Shown here: in pieces, positions 8,806-18,195 of the stretch
Layout: the number at the start of each line of letters is the position of its first letter
Numbering within the stretch: position 1 is the first letter of the stretch
Source of the DNA: Bdellovibrionales bacterium GWA2_49_15
Lineage (GTDB): Bacteria; Bdellovibrionota; Bacteriovoracia; Bacteriovoracales; Bacteriovoracaceae
NCBI GenBank assembly: GCA_001769855.1
Contig: MEPP01000027.1
Coordinates: 116,050-180,049, forward strand
DNA length: 64,000 nt
Direction of reading: 5' to 3'
Translations under genes and position numbers: made by a program
Notes under the pieces: model-generated
Told to the model about the DNA's origin: nothing
Database searches by the model: none
The model's input: only the letters and a program-made list of their open reading frames with translations

Positions 8806-9596
8806 TGAGCGAGCTTGATGCCCGGGATCTTCTGGATTTGGAAGCGGCCGTTAAGTTGCTGGAGAGTCCCACCATTGCGGCCAAGCTCACAGATGTGATT
8901 GGCGCTCCCATTGAAAAAGGCTATGCCCTTCTTCCCAGCGGATGGCAAAAAGTTATTCATAATGCCACTGAGGCCGCACTGAAAACGGCCCTCAACCTGG
9001 CCATTTCCACCATGAGTGAGGGGGAAAATAAAATTGCCCAAAATGGATGGCATAAATTGGCGGTGGGATTATCCGGTGCCCTAGGAGGTTTTTTCGGCCT
9101 GCCGGCACTGGTCCTTGAACTTCCGGCCTCCACCACGATTATGCTTCGATCAATCATGGATATCGCCAGGGCCCAAGGCGAATTGATTTCCCATGCCGAA
9201 ACCAAGATGGCCTGCATGGAGGTTTTTGCCCTGGGAGGCCGAGCAAAAAATGATGATGCCTCCGAATCGGGCTACTTTGCCACAAGGGCCTTTCTGGCAA
9301 AAAGTGTTTCTGAGGCCGCCGCTTACATCGCTGAAAAAGGCCTAGCGGGAGAAGGCGCCCCTGCGCTAGTACGACTTACGATGAAGATTGGCCAACGATT
9401 TGGCCTGGCCATCTCCGAGAAGGCCGCGGCCCAGGCCATTCCCATCATCGGAGCGGCCGGCGGCTCCATTATCAATGTGTTATTTATCAAGCACTTTCAA
9501 GACATGGCCAAAGGGCATTTTATTGTTCGGAAGCTGGAACGAAAGTATGGATTAGAAGTAGTTCAAGAAAACTATTTAAAGCTTAAGCAGTCCTAA
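8805..9596 (+). CDS. EcsC-family protein
   Basis: The 263-residue protein matches the EcsC family pattern: an N-terminal helix pair, WHKLAVGLSGALGGFFGLPALVLELPASTTIMLRSI (glycine-rich amphipathic or membrane-associated hairpin, about residues 84-122), the conserved RSIMDIARAQGE, and a second glycine-rich hydrophobic stretch, IPIIGAAGGSIINVLFI, near the C-terminus. EcsC is named from a Bacillus ABC-transporter operon, but the biochemical role is not known. It is coupled to the small secreted protein upstream. Its stop overlaps the stop of the convergent protease-like gene. Confidence 0.8.
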   Translation: MSELDARDLLDLEAAVKLLESPTIAAKLTDVIGAPIEKGYALLPSGWQKVIHNATEAALKTALNLAISTMSEGENKIAQNGWHKLAVGLSGALGGFFGLPALVLELPASTTIMLRSIMDIARAQGELISHAETKMACMEVFALGGRAKNDDASESGYFATRAFLAKSVSEAAAYIAEKGLAGEGAPALVRLTMKIGQRFGLAISEKAAAQAIPIIGAAGGSIINVLFIKHFQDMAKGHFIVRKLERKYGLEVVQENYLKLKQS

Positions 9597-10978
9597 TTCC
9601 AACCATTGGCGGAAGTGCATTCTGCCGCGGCCCCTGAACCCGTATTACCCTCAGCCTTGAAGCAGGCGTTGCAGCCATCGATTTTTTTTCGCTGTCTTTG
9701 AATTTGTACCGAAGGGGTGGTGGCACAAAGCATTTCGCATCCATAAACAGCATCTTTGGCGAAGTCCGCACTTTTTGAGTCATTGTGATTGTGATTCCCG
9801 GGGAGTCCGGCGCTGTGAATGAGTTCGTGGAAAATCGTCTCCCCCATATGGGCGGTGTTGGAACTCATCGTGGGGGAGTCTGCCGTGAGAAAGAGACGAT
9901 TGGGATGGGCCGAATAATAAAAACCGCCGGTACTCCTGCCCAGCTGAATCGCGGCACTCTCTGAGAGTCCCGAGGGCGGCAAAAGTCTTCGCATGCTCGC
10001 CGTGGCTCCCGGGTGATTCACGCAGTCGATGATCGGTCTTTTTTGAATAAGGTTTTTGAGTAATTTGGCCACCAGCTTAGGATTTTTCTGATTTAAACAT
10101 TTAATCATATTTCGAAAGGGTTCCATGGCCTCATTTAATCGAGTTCTCACATTCGCCTGCTGTAAGGTGTGATCACTCTGGCATTTGGCAAACGCCGGAT
10201 CAGAGCAAGGAGGGCAGGGCATGCTAGGCGCTGGTGTGCAGGTGCAGGAAGTTGAACAATTTGAGGGGGGAAGACATTTATTTTTATCCGCGCGCAGACC
10301 TTCGCCAAAATAGAGAAAGTTATCATCCTCACATCTTTGGCTGAGCGGGACACTGGTGATAAGATTGTTAACGCTGCCATCAATCGCCGTCTTGAGAGTA
10401 TTCATGCAGGCCACGCAGGTCGTCGGATTGGCCGCCGCAGTATTCAGGCACTGGGCATACTCATTTCGTCCCGAGGTATCAGCGCCGTCGGCCTCAATGG
10501 GAAAAATTTCTCGGCCAATACGTTGCCAATTTCCATTGATGAGCTGGGATTTTTCGGAAACTCTGTTGCCACCCACGAAATCATCAATGATTCGCAGATC
10601 AAGAGTCGTCTCATTTCCAGATTTCCAATAGGTTTCTATGCTTAGGATGGCATCGCGTGTTTCATCACTGTAATGCTCAATCACTTTGGAAATAGCGATC
10701 TTTTGTTTGTAGACGGTAAGCTCGGTCGAGGTCCTGGTGGGAGAGAGCCGCCAAACCTCTTCAGTTCCCGGTGCGGTCATGGGGAACGAATAACTTGCCC
10801 GAATCATCTCACCGCCATCAAAGGTACGAGAAACATCGGGCGTGCCATCATGATTCATATCGATCGGGGTGAATTTTGTTTCGAGAAGCTGAACAATCTT
10901 ATCGGCATCCAAGGCCGCCATCGCATTAGGGAGGAGCAAGATCGAAAGTAATAATAAGGGGGAAAAGGAACACCTCAT
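9593..10978 (-). CDS. Secreted zincin-like metalloprotease (HELIH)
   Basis: The 461-residue protein has a signal peptide (MRCSFSPLLLLSILLLPNAMA) and a zinc-protease motif HELIHSAG at residues 384-391, followed by the His-rich NHNHND, which may supply the third zinc ligand. Near the start, DMNHDGTPD looks like a calcium-binding loop. A central segment is very rich in Cys (about residues 195-285), including CSTSCTCTPAPSMPCPPC. The mature protein is probably disulfide-stabilised and exported. I cannot name a peptidase family. It is divergent from another predicted secreted zincin at 11202, with 223 bases between them. Confidence 0.65.
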   Translation of the reverse strand: MRCSFSPLLLLSILLLPNAMAALDADKIVQLLETKFTPIDMNHDGTPDVSRTFDGGEMIRASYSFPMTAPGTEEVWRLSPTRTSTELTVYKQKIAISKVIEHYSDETRDAILSIETYWKSGNETTLDLRIIDDFVGGNRVSEKSQLINGNWQRIGREIFPIEADGADTSGRNEYAQCLNTAAANPTTCVACMNTLKTAIDGSVNNLITSVPLSQRCEDDNFLYFGEGLRADKNKCLPPSNCSTSCTCTPAPSMPCPPCSDPAFAKCQSDHTLQQANVRTRLNEAMEPFRNMIKCLNQKNPKLVAKLLKNLIQKRPIIDCVNHPGATASMRRLLPPSGLSESAAIQLGRSTGGFYYSAHPNRLFLTADSPTMSSNTAHMGETIFHELIHSAGLPGNHNHNDSKSADFAKDAVYGCEMLCATTPSVQIQRQRKKIDGCNACFKAEGNTGSGAAAECTSANGWN

Positions 10979-11201
10979 GGGTTTATTTTACTTTCGCGCA
11001 CGACAGATTAGAAGTTAAAAAAATAGTCGATTCCGGGAGCCTAAAAAAAAAGCCCCTAATTGACTGTATTTATGCGAACTAAACAGAATTTTGGTGGTGA
11101 TATTTTTAAGCTTGAAAGTCTATTCCATGGCATTTTTTGTAGGCATTCAAGCGCTTGGATGGAATCCGTGAGCATGCTACAATTTTTGCCGGGGGCCCAT
11201 T

Positions 11202-13031
11202 ATGAAATTTCTACTTTTCTTTTCCATGGTAATAGTGGTGGTTGTGGTATCACCTGGGGCCTTCGCCGTTTTGCTTCATCAGTATAACAACGCCTCTTCA
11301 CATGGTGGCTATGGCTATCTCTCGACAAGTGAGACAGATGCCATGTCGGATTTAAATTTTGACTGCAGCAGATCTTCGCAGCGAGCACGCAGTCGAGTGT
11401 GTGGTGCCAACATGACTTTGCCTGGCGATCAGGCCATTGATCACCTTGATCCGGTCATCGGCCAACTCTCCTCAGGTGAAATTCGAAAAACATATTTAGA
11501 ACATCTCACGATGCAACTCTCGGCCCTTAATTATCGCCCGGGGGCCGATCTTCCGCTAACCTGTATGAGCGGGACACAGGAACATTCCAGATATACTCAG
11601 CTGCGTAACGGTGTCACACCCGCGTACCCTGGTCTGGCGGGAGAAAGACAGCGGGTGGTGGCCGAACAGCTCAATGATGAAAGTACCCTGTCGGCCTTCG
11701 TGATGGACGATTATTATCGAAGGGCCTGGGCGGCGCAGACCCCGGCATGTAATGCAAGCTCGCGGGTCACGACCTGTGTCGCCTTAATGAATTCATTTCT
11801 GAAGCTTCGGTCCACCCACCCGCAGCTCTATCAGCAGCTCATGATGGAAGACGCCCCGACCTTTCCTCCCGTTCGGCGGGAATTGGTTACGCGTGAGCTG
11901 CGCCCCATTGTCGAGGCCCTCATTGGAGGGGATACCTTGAGCGTCAGCTCAGGTGATGCCAGAATGCTGCGTGATTCGGGGGCCGTTTCAATTCAGCAAA
12001 CCTTAAGCGGTGGCGATGTGCGGGGCCCTGATCGCCTCATGGCGAGGATCTTGGCAAACTACCGTGGAGGTAATCAGCGGGCCGTTCTCCAAATTGCCCT
12101 GGCAAACATCAGGGGCAGCTACCAATCCGATTTAGTGCAACAGCTAAGAGGTGTCTGCCCCGATCGCGGAAACCCCATTTCTACCGCGGAGATGCTGGCC
12201 CTAGATCCGGCGGCCGTCAGACAGGCCCTGCTCAACGCGAATAACAGCGAATCTCGTACCGCAATCGAGTACGATCTCTGTCACTCTCCCGCCTTTCGTA
12301 TCATGCGCAATATCGGCTGCAGTACGCAATGTGATAAGCAGACAGGCCATTGTGAAACAGTCGCGCCCCGTGAGATGGATATTGTTCGGGCCAATGAAAC
12401 CTTCAGCGGCCAGGTTATGGCCGATTACCCCTTTAGCTCCAGCGCCTCTTATGGGATTACTCGAACTCCGCCACTTCGAAGAGGGAATGCCACGATTCGC
12501 ACCACCATCCAGGTAACGCCCCCAACGGGTGCCACCCCTGCCGAAGCCGCTGCCCACCGCGCTCGCTTGCAGGCCTGTGTGGCCACGTGGTTCAACGACC
12601 AGGCCCGTTCCAATGGAAATCCTAACCTGACATTTCAAATTCAATTTATCGGGAAAGATGATGCCCTACCCGCTGGTAGTCCGCCACCCGTGGCGATCAC
12701 ACTTCGAACCTGTTATCACTCCACGTGTAGCTTCCGCGGGACTCCGACTCAGTCCATGTGCTGTCCCGGAAACGCACCATCTTGTGCCATACCCGGCGAA
12801 GCCAATCATGGAATGCAGGCCGATTCGGCCAATTTGATGGCCGATACCAACTGCGCGGTCGTTCGTCACGAGGTTGGACACATGCTGGGACTGCCGGATG
12901 AGTACCAGGCCGATTATTACCCTTTCAATTCCCTTGGGGAACCCAACTCGATTATGAACAATTCAAGCGAGACGTCGCGACTCTATCCAAGGCATTTTTG
13001 GAGTATGCTCCATCCCAATCGTTGCAAGTAA
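11202..13031 (+). CDS. Secreted zinc metalloprotease (HEVGHMLGLPDEY)
   Basis: The 609-residue protein has a signal peptide (cleaved near SPGAFA). The catalytic site is at residues 556-568, HEVGHMLGLPDEY: His556 and His560 bind zinc, Glu557 is the base, and the downstream extended motif resembles metzincin-type proteases. M585 in SIMNNS is a plausible Met-turn. The long N-terminal region (about 30-430) has several Cys pairs and no recognised domain; it could be a propeptide or a targeting domain. No good ribosome binding site is visible, only GGGGG. The gene ends 5 bases before the convergent tldD stop. Confidence 0.8.
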   Translation: MKFLLFFSMVIVVVVVSPGAFAVLLHQYNNASSHGGYGYLSTSETDAMSDLNFDCSRSSQRARSRVCGANMTLPGDQAIDHLDPVIGQLSSGEIRKTYLEHLTMQLSALNYRPGADLPLTCMSGTQEHSRYTQLRNGVTPAYPGLAGERQRVVAEQLNDESTLSAFVMDDYYRRAWAAQTPACNASSRVTTCVALMNSFLKLRSTHPQLYQQLMMEDAPTFPPVRRELVTRELRPIVEALIGGDTLSVSSGDARMLRDSGAVSIQQTLSGGDVRGPDRLMARILANYRGGNQRAVLQIALANIRGSYQSDLVQQLRGVCPDRGNPISTAEMLALDPAAVRQALLNANNSESRTAIEYDLCHSPAFRIMRNIGCSTQCDKQTGHCETVAPREMDIVRANETFSGQVMADYPFSSSASYGITRTPPLRRGNATIRTTIQVTPPTGATPAEAAAHRARLQACVATWFNDQARSNGNPNLTFQIQFIGKDDALPAGSPPPVAITLRTCYHSTCSFRGTPTQSMCCPGNAPSCAIPGEANHGMQADSANLMADTNCAVVRHEVGHMLGLPDEYQADYYPFNSLGEPNSIMNNSSETSRLYPRHFWSMLHPNRCK

Positions 13032-13036
13032 GTTGC

Positions 13037-14623
13037 CTAGCCGCAGTTAATGTCTTCCCACAAGATGTAGGGCCCGCCACAACCAGCATCGACACCCTCT
13101 TTGTGGTACTTACCGCATCCTCCGAATTTAACTTCGGGAATGTGCTGGTCATTAACGGTTTTACTTTTTGCTACAATCTTTTCCAGCATAGAGAATACAG
13201 GATCAGACAGTTCGATATGCCCGCCGCTTGGGCCTAAGAAAATCTTACCAGTCATTTTTCCGTCAATAATTTCTTCAAAATATGCCGCGCCGGCGGTCAG
13301 ACTTCCGCCTTTGGGGTCCTCCATGCCACCATGGGCCCACTTGGCCAGAAAGCCTTTTTTCACCATGCCGATCAACTCCTCTAGCGATTTATCACCCGAG
13401 GTGAAATAGGTGTTGGTCTGTCTTGTCATGATAGGTCGCCGCCAGCTTTCACGCTTGCCGTTGGCGGTGCGAGGCACATGGAGGGCCCTGGCCGCGGTTA
13501 AATCCGTCATGGGAGGAGAGAGCATGCCTTTATCGAGAATGGTTTGAACACGGCCAAGCTCGCCCTCATGATCAAAGAAGTAGGAGCCATTGCTACCGAA
13601 GAAATGCCGATCCATGGTGAACATATTGGGATGATTCACAATGCTGGCCATCCCATTGCCGACTTTTCTTTTGTCCCGATGGAGATTTTCAGCGATACTT
13701 CGACCTTTCATCCAGGTGTCACCTTCCTGAGTATGGCCAAAGGCCTCATGGGCAATAACCCCTGTAACCTCAGGACCGGAAATTATCTGGTAGCGCCCCG
13801 GAGTCAGCTGGCCTGCCTTGCTCAGACGAATGGTATTCTGAGTCACCTCTTTGATATTTTCTTCGGAGAGCTGGGCAATCTCCAATCCACCCAATCCACC
13901 CGCAAGGCCTCTGGCCGATTTTCCAGTTTTCGAAATTCCGGTGGCGGCACACAGGGAAATAGGAAGGGTCTGCGACATATTCTTTTGACGATCCACAAAA
14001 ATATGGGTTTTCAGTTCCTGCCTGATCATCGCTCTAATCTCGGCCAGCTCTGGCTCCTGACTTTCTCGAGCATAAGTTCGAGATAGCTCGAGGAGCTTCG
14101 CTCGTAGCGCGCTGGCACTGCCTTTTAATTTCGCGACAGTGGTACGCTCCGGGTTTTCCTCACACAAAACTCCAAAGTGGACTTCTGTTTTGTTCTCAAG
14201 ATTTTTAGGTAATTGCTCCACAAAATCTTGTTCTAATCCTCTGGCGATTTCCTGAGACCAAGAAAGGGGTTTATAGATTTCTTTTTCATATCTGTAATTG
14301 TCTGGAAATTTCTTATCGAGTTCGGCGCGAAATTCCTTGGCCCATTGAATGAGAGATTTCTCATCCAACTGGTTTGTTGCTCGCTCAAAATTAACGCCGT
14401 CAATGAGAGCGCGCAAAACGATACCGCGATCCAGACTCTCCTGTGAACTTTCGGTGATGGCACAGACGCTCATCTGGGTTTTAACTTCTTCCAGCCAGGC
14501 AAAGCAGTACCAGCTTTTTTCCCGCTCAGACTCAAGAATCTGCACCAGCTTGGGCATCAGTGTTCGAAGATTTTGTAAGTGGGTTGGAAAGGTCGCTCTG
14601 CTTCTTGCGGTCGTCTTAATCAT
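13037..14623 (-). CDS. tldD: TldD-family metallopeptidase subunit
   Basis: The 528-residue protein carries HEAFGHTQEGD, the HExxxH zinc site that defines TldD, the catalytic half of the TldD/TldE heterodimer, which degrades unfolded peptides and processes some peptide natural products. The C-terminal GGSLTAGAAYFEEIIDGKMTG and GGCGKYHKEG segments also fit the family. It starts one base after the stop of the PmbA/TldE gene, with AGGAG spaced for its ATG, so the two subunits are made together. At 528 residues it is somewhat longer than the roughly 480 of the E. coli protein; the extra length is at the N-terminus. Confidence 0.9.
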   Translation of the reverse strand: MIKTTARSRATFPTHLQNLRTLMPKLVQILESEREKSWYCFAWLEEVKTQMSVCAITESSQESLDRGIVLRALIDGVNFERATNQLDEKSLIQWAKEFRAELDKKFPDNYRYEKEIYKPLSWSQEIARGLEQDFVEQLPKNLENKTEVHFGVLCEENPERTTVAKLKGSASALRAKLLELSRTYARESQEPELAEIRAMIRQELKTHIFVDRQKNMSQTLPISLCAATGISKTGKSARGLAGGLGGLEIAQLSEENIKEVTQNTIRLSKAGQLTPGRYQIISGPEVTGVIAHEAFGHTQEGDTWMKGRSIAENLHRDKRKVGNGMASIVNHPNMFTMDRHFFGSNGSYFFDHEGELGRVQTILDKGMLSPPMTDLTAARALHVPRTANGKRESWRRPIMTRQTNTYFTSGDKSLEELIGMVKKGFLAKWAHGGMEDPKGGSLTAGAAYFEEIIDGKMTGKIFLGPSGGHIELSDPVFSMLEKIVAKSKTVNDQHIPEVKFGGCGKYHKEGVDAGCGGPYILWEDINCG

Positions 14624-14624
14624 A

Positions 14625-16019
14625 TTATTCTCCTGCGATCTTTACGCCACTTTTGATCAACATGGCATCAGGGCCAATGTATCCCTTGGGCGAGGCGAAG
14701 CTATTTCCAACTTCGTTAATCTTTTTTTCTTTGCTGCTAAATTTAAAGTTTCGTAAATTTTCCTTGATATCTCCCGAGACAACCCCGCCTTTGATCATTC
14801 CCGCCAGTTCCCCTTTCTGATAGTGCTTGGCCAGCTTGATCTCACTGCTCCAAGTAAGAGTGGATGGGTTGATCAGAAGGGAGGAAAAAGAAATAATTTC
14901 CAAGCACTCCGGCACGGATTTCAGAAGCTCATCTTTGGAATAATGCCCGGGAGGGACCACAATATTTCCCGCCATGGTGTTGGTTTTTTTCCCAAGATAT
15001 TGCCCCATCCGGTTGGAAACAATCTGGTGCATGACCGTATCATTTTCGATCATCACTCCTTTTTTCGCCGTCAGACCTTCTCCCGTAAATGCCGAGCTGG
15101 CCGCCATAACAGGCAGGGTGGGGTCAAGGGTTAGGCCAAGTTTATCAGAATCAATAGCTTTCTCTCCACTGTAGGTTTTTTGTCCCGGCAATAAAAAGGG
15201 CAGCTTGTTATACTCATTGTGAGCGTAAAATTGGCCAAGAAGATTTTTCAAGAGATCCGAAATGGTTTTCCCATCAATCAAGATCACGGCATTACTTTGG
15301 GTTTTAGGCAGGCCTGCTTGATCAATGCTGAGAGTTTCGGTCACGATCTCATCGATAAAAGCAGGAAGACTGGCCTCCTCAATGCTGATCGCGGTCTTCA
15401 TCTTCAGCACTTCCTGGGTATTGGGCAGGGGTAATTTTTCCAGCGCAACTTCAAAATAAAGATCCGTACGATCTTGCTGTCCCTTAAGCCCGGTAGAAGT
15501 TTCAAAGTAGGTGCTACGAATATTGGTGTAGAGTTCGGCGCTATTTAATTTTACAATGTCGATCCTTTTCGCCTTGGCAGATGCCTGACCTAAGAGCTTG
15601 GCATGGGCCGCTTTGATGTCTGCCTTTATCTCAGGGTCGGCAATGAGCACGGCCTCAGGAGCTTCTTTTTCAGGTGTCGGAAGATTCCAAGGACGGTTGC
15701 TTACCTGAAGGGCATTTTGTAGAGTTTTTACAATTTGCTCTTCTAGCGGTGCCAGCGGGTCGATGTTGCAGGTGGAATTTCCCATGACTTTGGGTTCGCC
15801 GCTTTGGGTGAAGACTTCGATTCCATAGGCGCGATCAAGAACTTCACGATCCTGATAGCTGGCGAGACCTTGAATTGGATCACTCATCATCAAGCTTTGC
15901 ATTGAGCGAGAATCAGAAATGGAAACTTCCCAGCCATTAAAGATGTCAGACTTCTTTGCCCGGACATTGGCCAGGGCCTCTTTTAGCTTGAGGAGGAGGG
16001 GATCGTTTGAAAGTTGCAT
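14625..16019 (-). CDS. pmbA: PmbA/TldE-family subunit
   Basis: The 464-residue protein lacks the HExxxH zinc motif and is the non-catalytic partner of TldD. Its course matches the family: an N-terminal SRSMQSL region, RSTYFETSTGLKGQQ in the middle, SSAFTGEGLTAKKGVMIEND, and a glycine-rich C-terminal GMIKGGVVSGDIKENLRNFKFS. The longest frame starts at 16100 and would overlap the end of the permease gene; the start at 16019 (MQLSNDP) leaves a 46-base gap and gives an N-terminus of normal length. Confidence 0.88.
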   Translation of the reverse strand: MQLSNDPLLLKLKEALANVRAKKSDIFNGWEVSISDSRSMQSLMMSDPIQGLASYQDREVLDRAYGIEVFTQSGEPKVMGNSTCNIDPLAPLEEQIVKTLQNALQVSNRPWNLPTPEKEAPEAVLIADPEIKADIKAAHAKLLGQASAKAKRIDIVKLNSAELYTNIRSTYFETSTGLKGQQDRTDLYFEVALEKLPLPNTQEVLKMKTAISIEEASLPAFIDEIVTETLSIDQAGLPKTQSNAVILIDGKTISDLLKNLLGQFYAHNEYNKLPFLLPGQKTYSGEKAIDSDKLGLTLDPTLPVMAASSAFTGEGLTAKKGVMIENDTVMHQIVSNRMGQYLGKKTNTMAGNIVVPPGHYSKDELLKSVPECLEIISFSSLLINPSTLTWSSEIKLAKHYQKGELAGMIKGGVVSGDIKENLRNFKFSSKEKKINEVGNSFASPKGYIGPDAMLIKSGVKIAGE

Positions 16020-16065
16020 GGGGACCACCAAGAAAAAGTTGTTCGAAGGGTATCGAAGATTCGAC

Positions 16066-17394
16066 TTAATGCAAATATATAAAGTATAAAATAAAGGCAA
16101 AACTGAGCAGCCCGGTCAGCCAATGAATTTGTCTAAGTTTTCCGCTGCATAATTTCACGAGAGTAAAAGTAATAATTCCCAGCGCAATACCATTGGCAAT
16201 GGAAAAGGTCAGCGGCATGGCCACGATGGTAATAAAGGCCGGCAGGGCCTCCGTGACATCGTTCCATTCCAGGTCCTTGAGGTTAACCATCATTAAGGCA
16301 CCTATAAAAATCAAGGCAGGTGCCGTGGCGGCGGCAGGGATCGACATTGCCAGCGGAGCAAAGAAGAGGGCCGAAAGCATGAACAGCGCCGTGACGACGG
16401 AGGCCAGTCCGGTTCTTGCCCCCTGAGCTATTCCCGCGCCGCTTTCGATATAGGTGGTGACCGTCGAAGTTCCAAAAAGCGCCCCAAGAGCAGTGCCGAT
16501 TGCATCGGCCATATAGGCCTTGCCGCCACGGGGGAGGTTGCCATCTTTGTCCGCGAAACCGGCCGCATTACTAAGGCCGGTTAAAGTTCCGGCGGTATCA
16601 AAAAAATCGGCGAAAAAGAAAGTCATGACGACAATCCAGAAGGCCGGCGTTGTCAGTGATTCCCAGCTAACCTGAAGCTTAAAAAAAGTCGGTGAGATAT
16701 CGGGTATCGGCCCGACAATCCCCTTAAAATGGGTCACTCCGACAAAACTTCCGAAAATGGTGGCGACCAAAATTCCAAGGAGGACCGAACCAGGAATCTT
16801 AAATGCAAATAAGGTTGTGATAATCAAAAGTCCTATAATACAGGTGACGGCTTCGGGGGAAGTGAGTTTTCCCAGCGTCACAAAGGTGTTGGGATCGGCC
16901 GAAATGAGACCGGCCCCCTTCAGCCCAATAAAGGCGAGGAAAATTCCAATCCCCGCACTGCTGGAAAATTTCACCGCTCTGGGAATGGCGCGAACAATAA
17001 AAACCCGGGCCCCGGCCAGGGTTAGGAGAATGAAAATGATTCCTTCCACAAAAACAGCGCCCAAGGCATCGCGCCAATCAATTCCCATTTTCAGGCAAAC
17101 CACATAGGTAAAGTAGGCATTCAGGCCCATTCCCGGTGCCAGCGCAAACGGGTAATTGGCCAAGAGGCCCATGATCAAGGTGGCAGAGGCCATGGAAACA
17201 ATGGTGGCCACCATAAAAGCGCCAAAAAACTGTTCGCGTAGGAGAGGATTGTCGGCCACCCCGGGAATGGCCTCACTTAAGATCGCCGGGTTGACGAAGA
17301 TGATGTAGGCCATGGTTAAGAAAGTCGCAATTCCCCCGAGAATCTCGGTGCGGGGAGAGCTCTTGGCCTCATGAATTCCAAAAAAACGATGCAT
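16066..17394 (-). CDS. NCS2-family purine permease (AzgA/PbuG type)
   Basis: The 442-residue inner-membrane protein has the expected 12-14 hydrophobic segments. The N-terminus, RTEILGGIATFLTMAYIIFVNP, and ALAPGMGLNAYFTYVV are signatures of the AzgA-like branch, which imports adenine, guanine or hypoxanthine with protons. FFFADFFDTAGTLTGL and YIESGAGIAQGARTGL are the conserved substrate-site helices. An adenine-deaminase-like gene lies in the same run of genes, so import followed by deamination of adenine is a reasonable inference. It starts 9 bases after the exonuclease gene. Confidence 0.92.
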   Translation of the reverse strand: MHRFFGIHEAKSSPRTEILGGIATFLTMAYIIFVNPAILSEAIPGVADNPLLREQFFGAFMVATIVSMASATLIMGLLANYPFALAPGMGLNAYFTYVVCLKMGIDWRDALGAVFVEGIIFILLTLAGARVFIVRAIPRAVKFSSSAGIGIFLAFIGLKGAGLISADPNTFVTLGKLTSPEAVTCIIGLLIITTLFAFKIPGSVLLGILVATIFGSFVGVTHFKGIVGPIPDISPTFFKLQVSWESLTTPAFWIVVMTFFFADFFDTAGTLTGLSNAAGFADKDGNLPRGGKAYMADAIGTALGALFGTSTVTTYIESGAGIAQGARTGLASVVTALFMLSALFFAPLAMSIPAAATAPALIFIGALMMVNLKDLEWNDVTEALPAFITIVAMPLTFSIANGIALGIITFTLVKLCSGKLRQIHWLTGLLSFAFILYFIYLH

Positions 17395-17403
17395 GAAAAA
17401 TCC

Positions 17404-18192
17404 TTAAGGCAGAGTCAGTTCTACCGGGCAATGGTCCGAACCCATGATGTCAGGGCGCAGTCCACATTTTGGTTTTAAGGCCAGCAAGTCAGGCGTGACC
17501 CAAAAGTAATCCAATCGCCATCCAATATTGCGCTTGCGGCAATCACCTCGAAAGGTCCACCAGGTATAGGCCTCTGCCAGAGTTGGATGCTGGTAGCGAA
17601 ACAGATCAATAAAACCGGATTCCTGCATCTCATCTAAGAATTTGCGCTCGTGGGGCAGAAAGCCGGTGCTATTCTTATTGGCCACGGGATTTTTTAAATC
17701 AATGGGATGATGGGCTGTATTGATATCGCCACAGATGATGATCGGCAGTTTTAATTCCTGCTGAAGGGCCAGGGCCTTCTTCAGGAGCGCGCGGGAAAAT
17801 TCTAGCTTGAACTCAACCCTTGAATGGTCGCGCCGGCCGTTGGGAATATAGGTATTCATTAAAATGAAGTTTTCAAAACAGGTGATGATGGTTCGGCCTT
17901 CCTGGTCAAATTTCTTGATATCCATACCCAGGTGATGCCATTTCGGTTTGAGATTGGAGCGATACAACATCGCCACGCCTGATTGTCCTTTGGAGCTGGA
18001 GTCGGCATGGAGAATGACGTAATCTTTTTGCTCCAGGAGCGGTTTGGGATATTCGGCAAAGGTGGCCTTGACTTCCTGCAGGCACAAAATATCCGGCGCA
18101 GCTTTATTTTCATGTGCAAGAACAGCACCTAGTCCTTTCGGATAGGCGGCGCGGATTCCATTAACATTCCAAGTCCAAATTTTGGTAGACAT
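17404..18192 (-). CDS. xth: Exodeoxyribonuclease III (AP endonuclease)
   Basis: The 262-residue protein shows all motifs of the ExoIII family: WNVNGIRAA, LCLQEVKA with the metal-binding Glu, NTYIPNGRRDHSRVEFKLEF, CGDINTAHHPIDL, the WWTFRG segment, and GSDHCPVELTL with the catalytic Asp-His pair. It repairs abasic sites and damaged 3' ends. Gaps of 3 and 9 bases to its neighbours make it part of a minus-strand operon. Confidence 0.95.
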   Translation of the reverse strand: MSTKIWTWNVNGIRAAYPKGLGAVLAHENKAAPDILCLQEVKATFAEYPKPLLEQKDYVILHADSSSKGQSGVAMLYRSNLKPKWHHLGMDIKKFDQEGRTIITCFENFILMNTYIPNGRRDHSRVEFKLEFSRALLKKALALQQELKLPIIICGDINTAHHPIDLKNPVANKNSTGFLPHERKFLDEMQESGFIDLFRYQHPTLAEAYTWWTFRGDCRKRNIGWRLDYFWVTPDLLALKPKCGLRPDIMGSDHCPVELTLP

Positions 18193-18195
18193 AAT

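Noticed and set aside
14625..16100. PmbA start at 16100
   Set aside because: It would overlap the permease gene by 35 bases and add 27 residues not expected in the family; 16019 is a better start.
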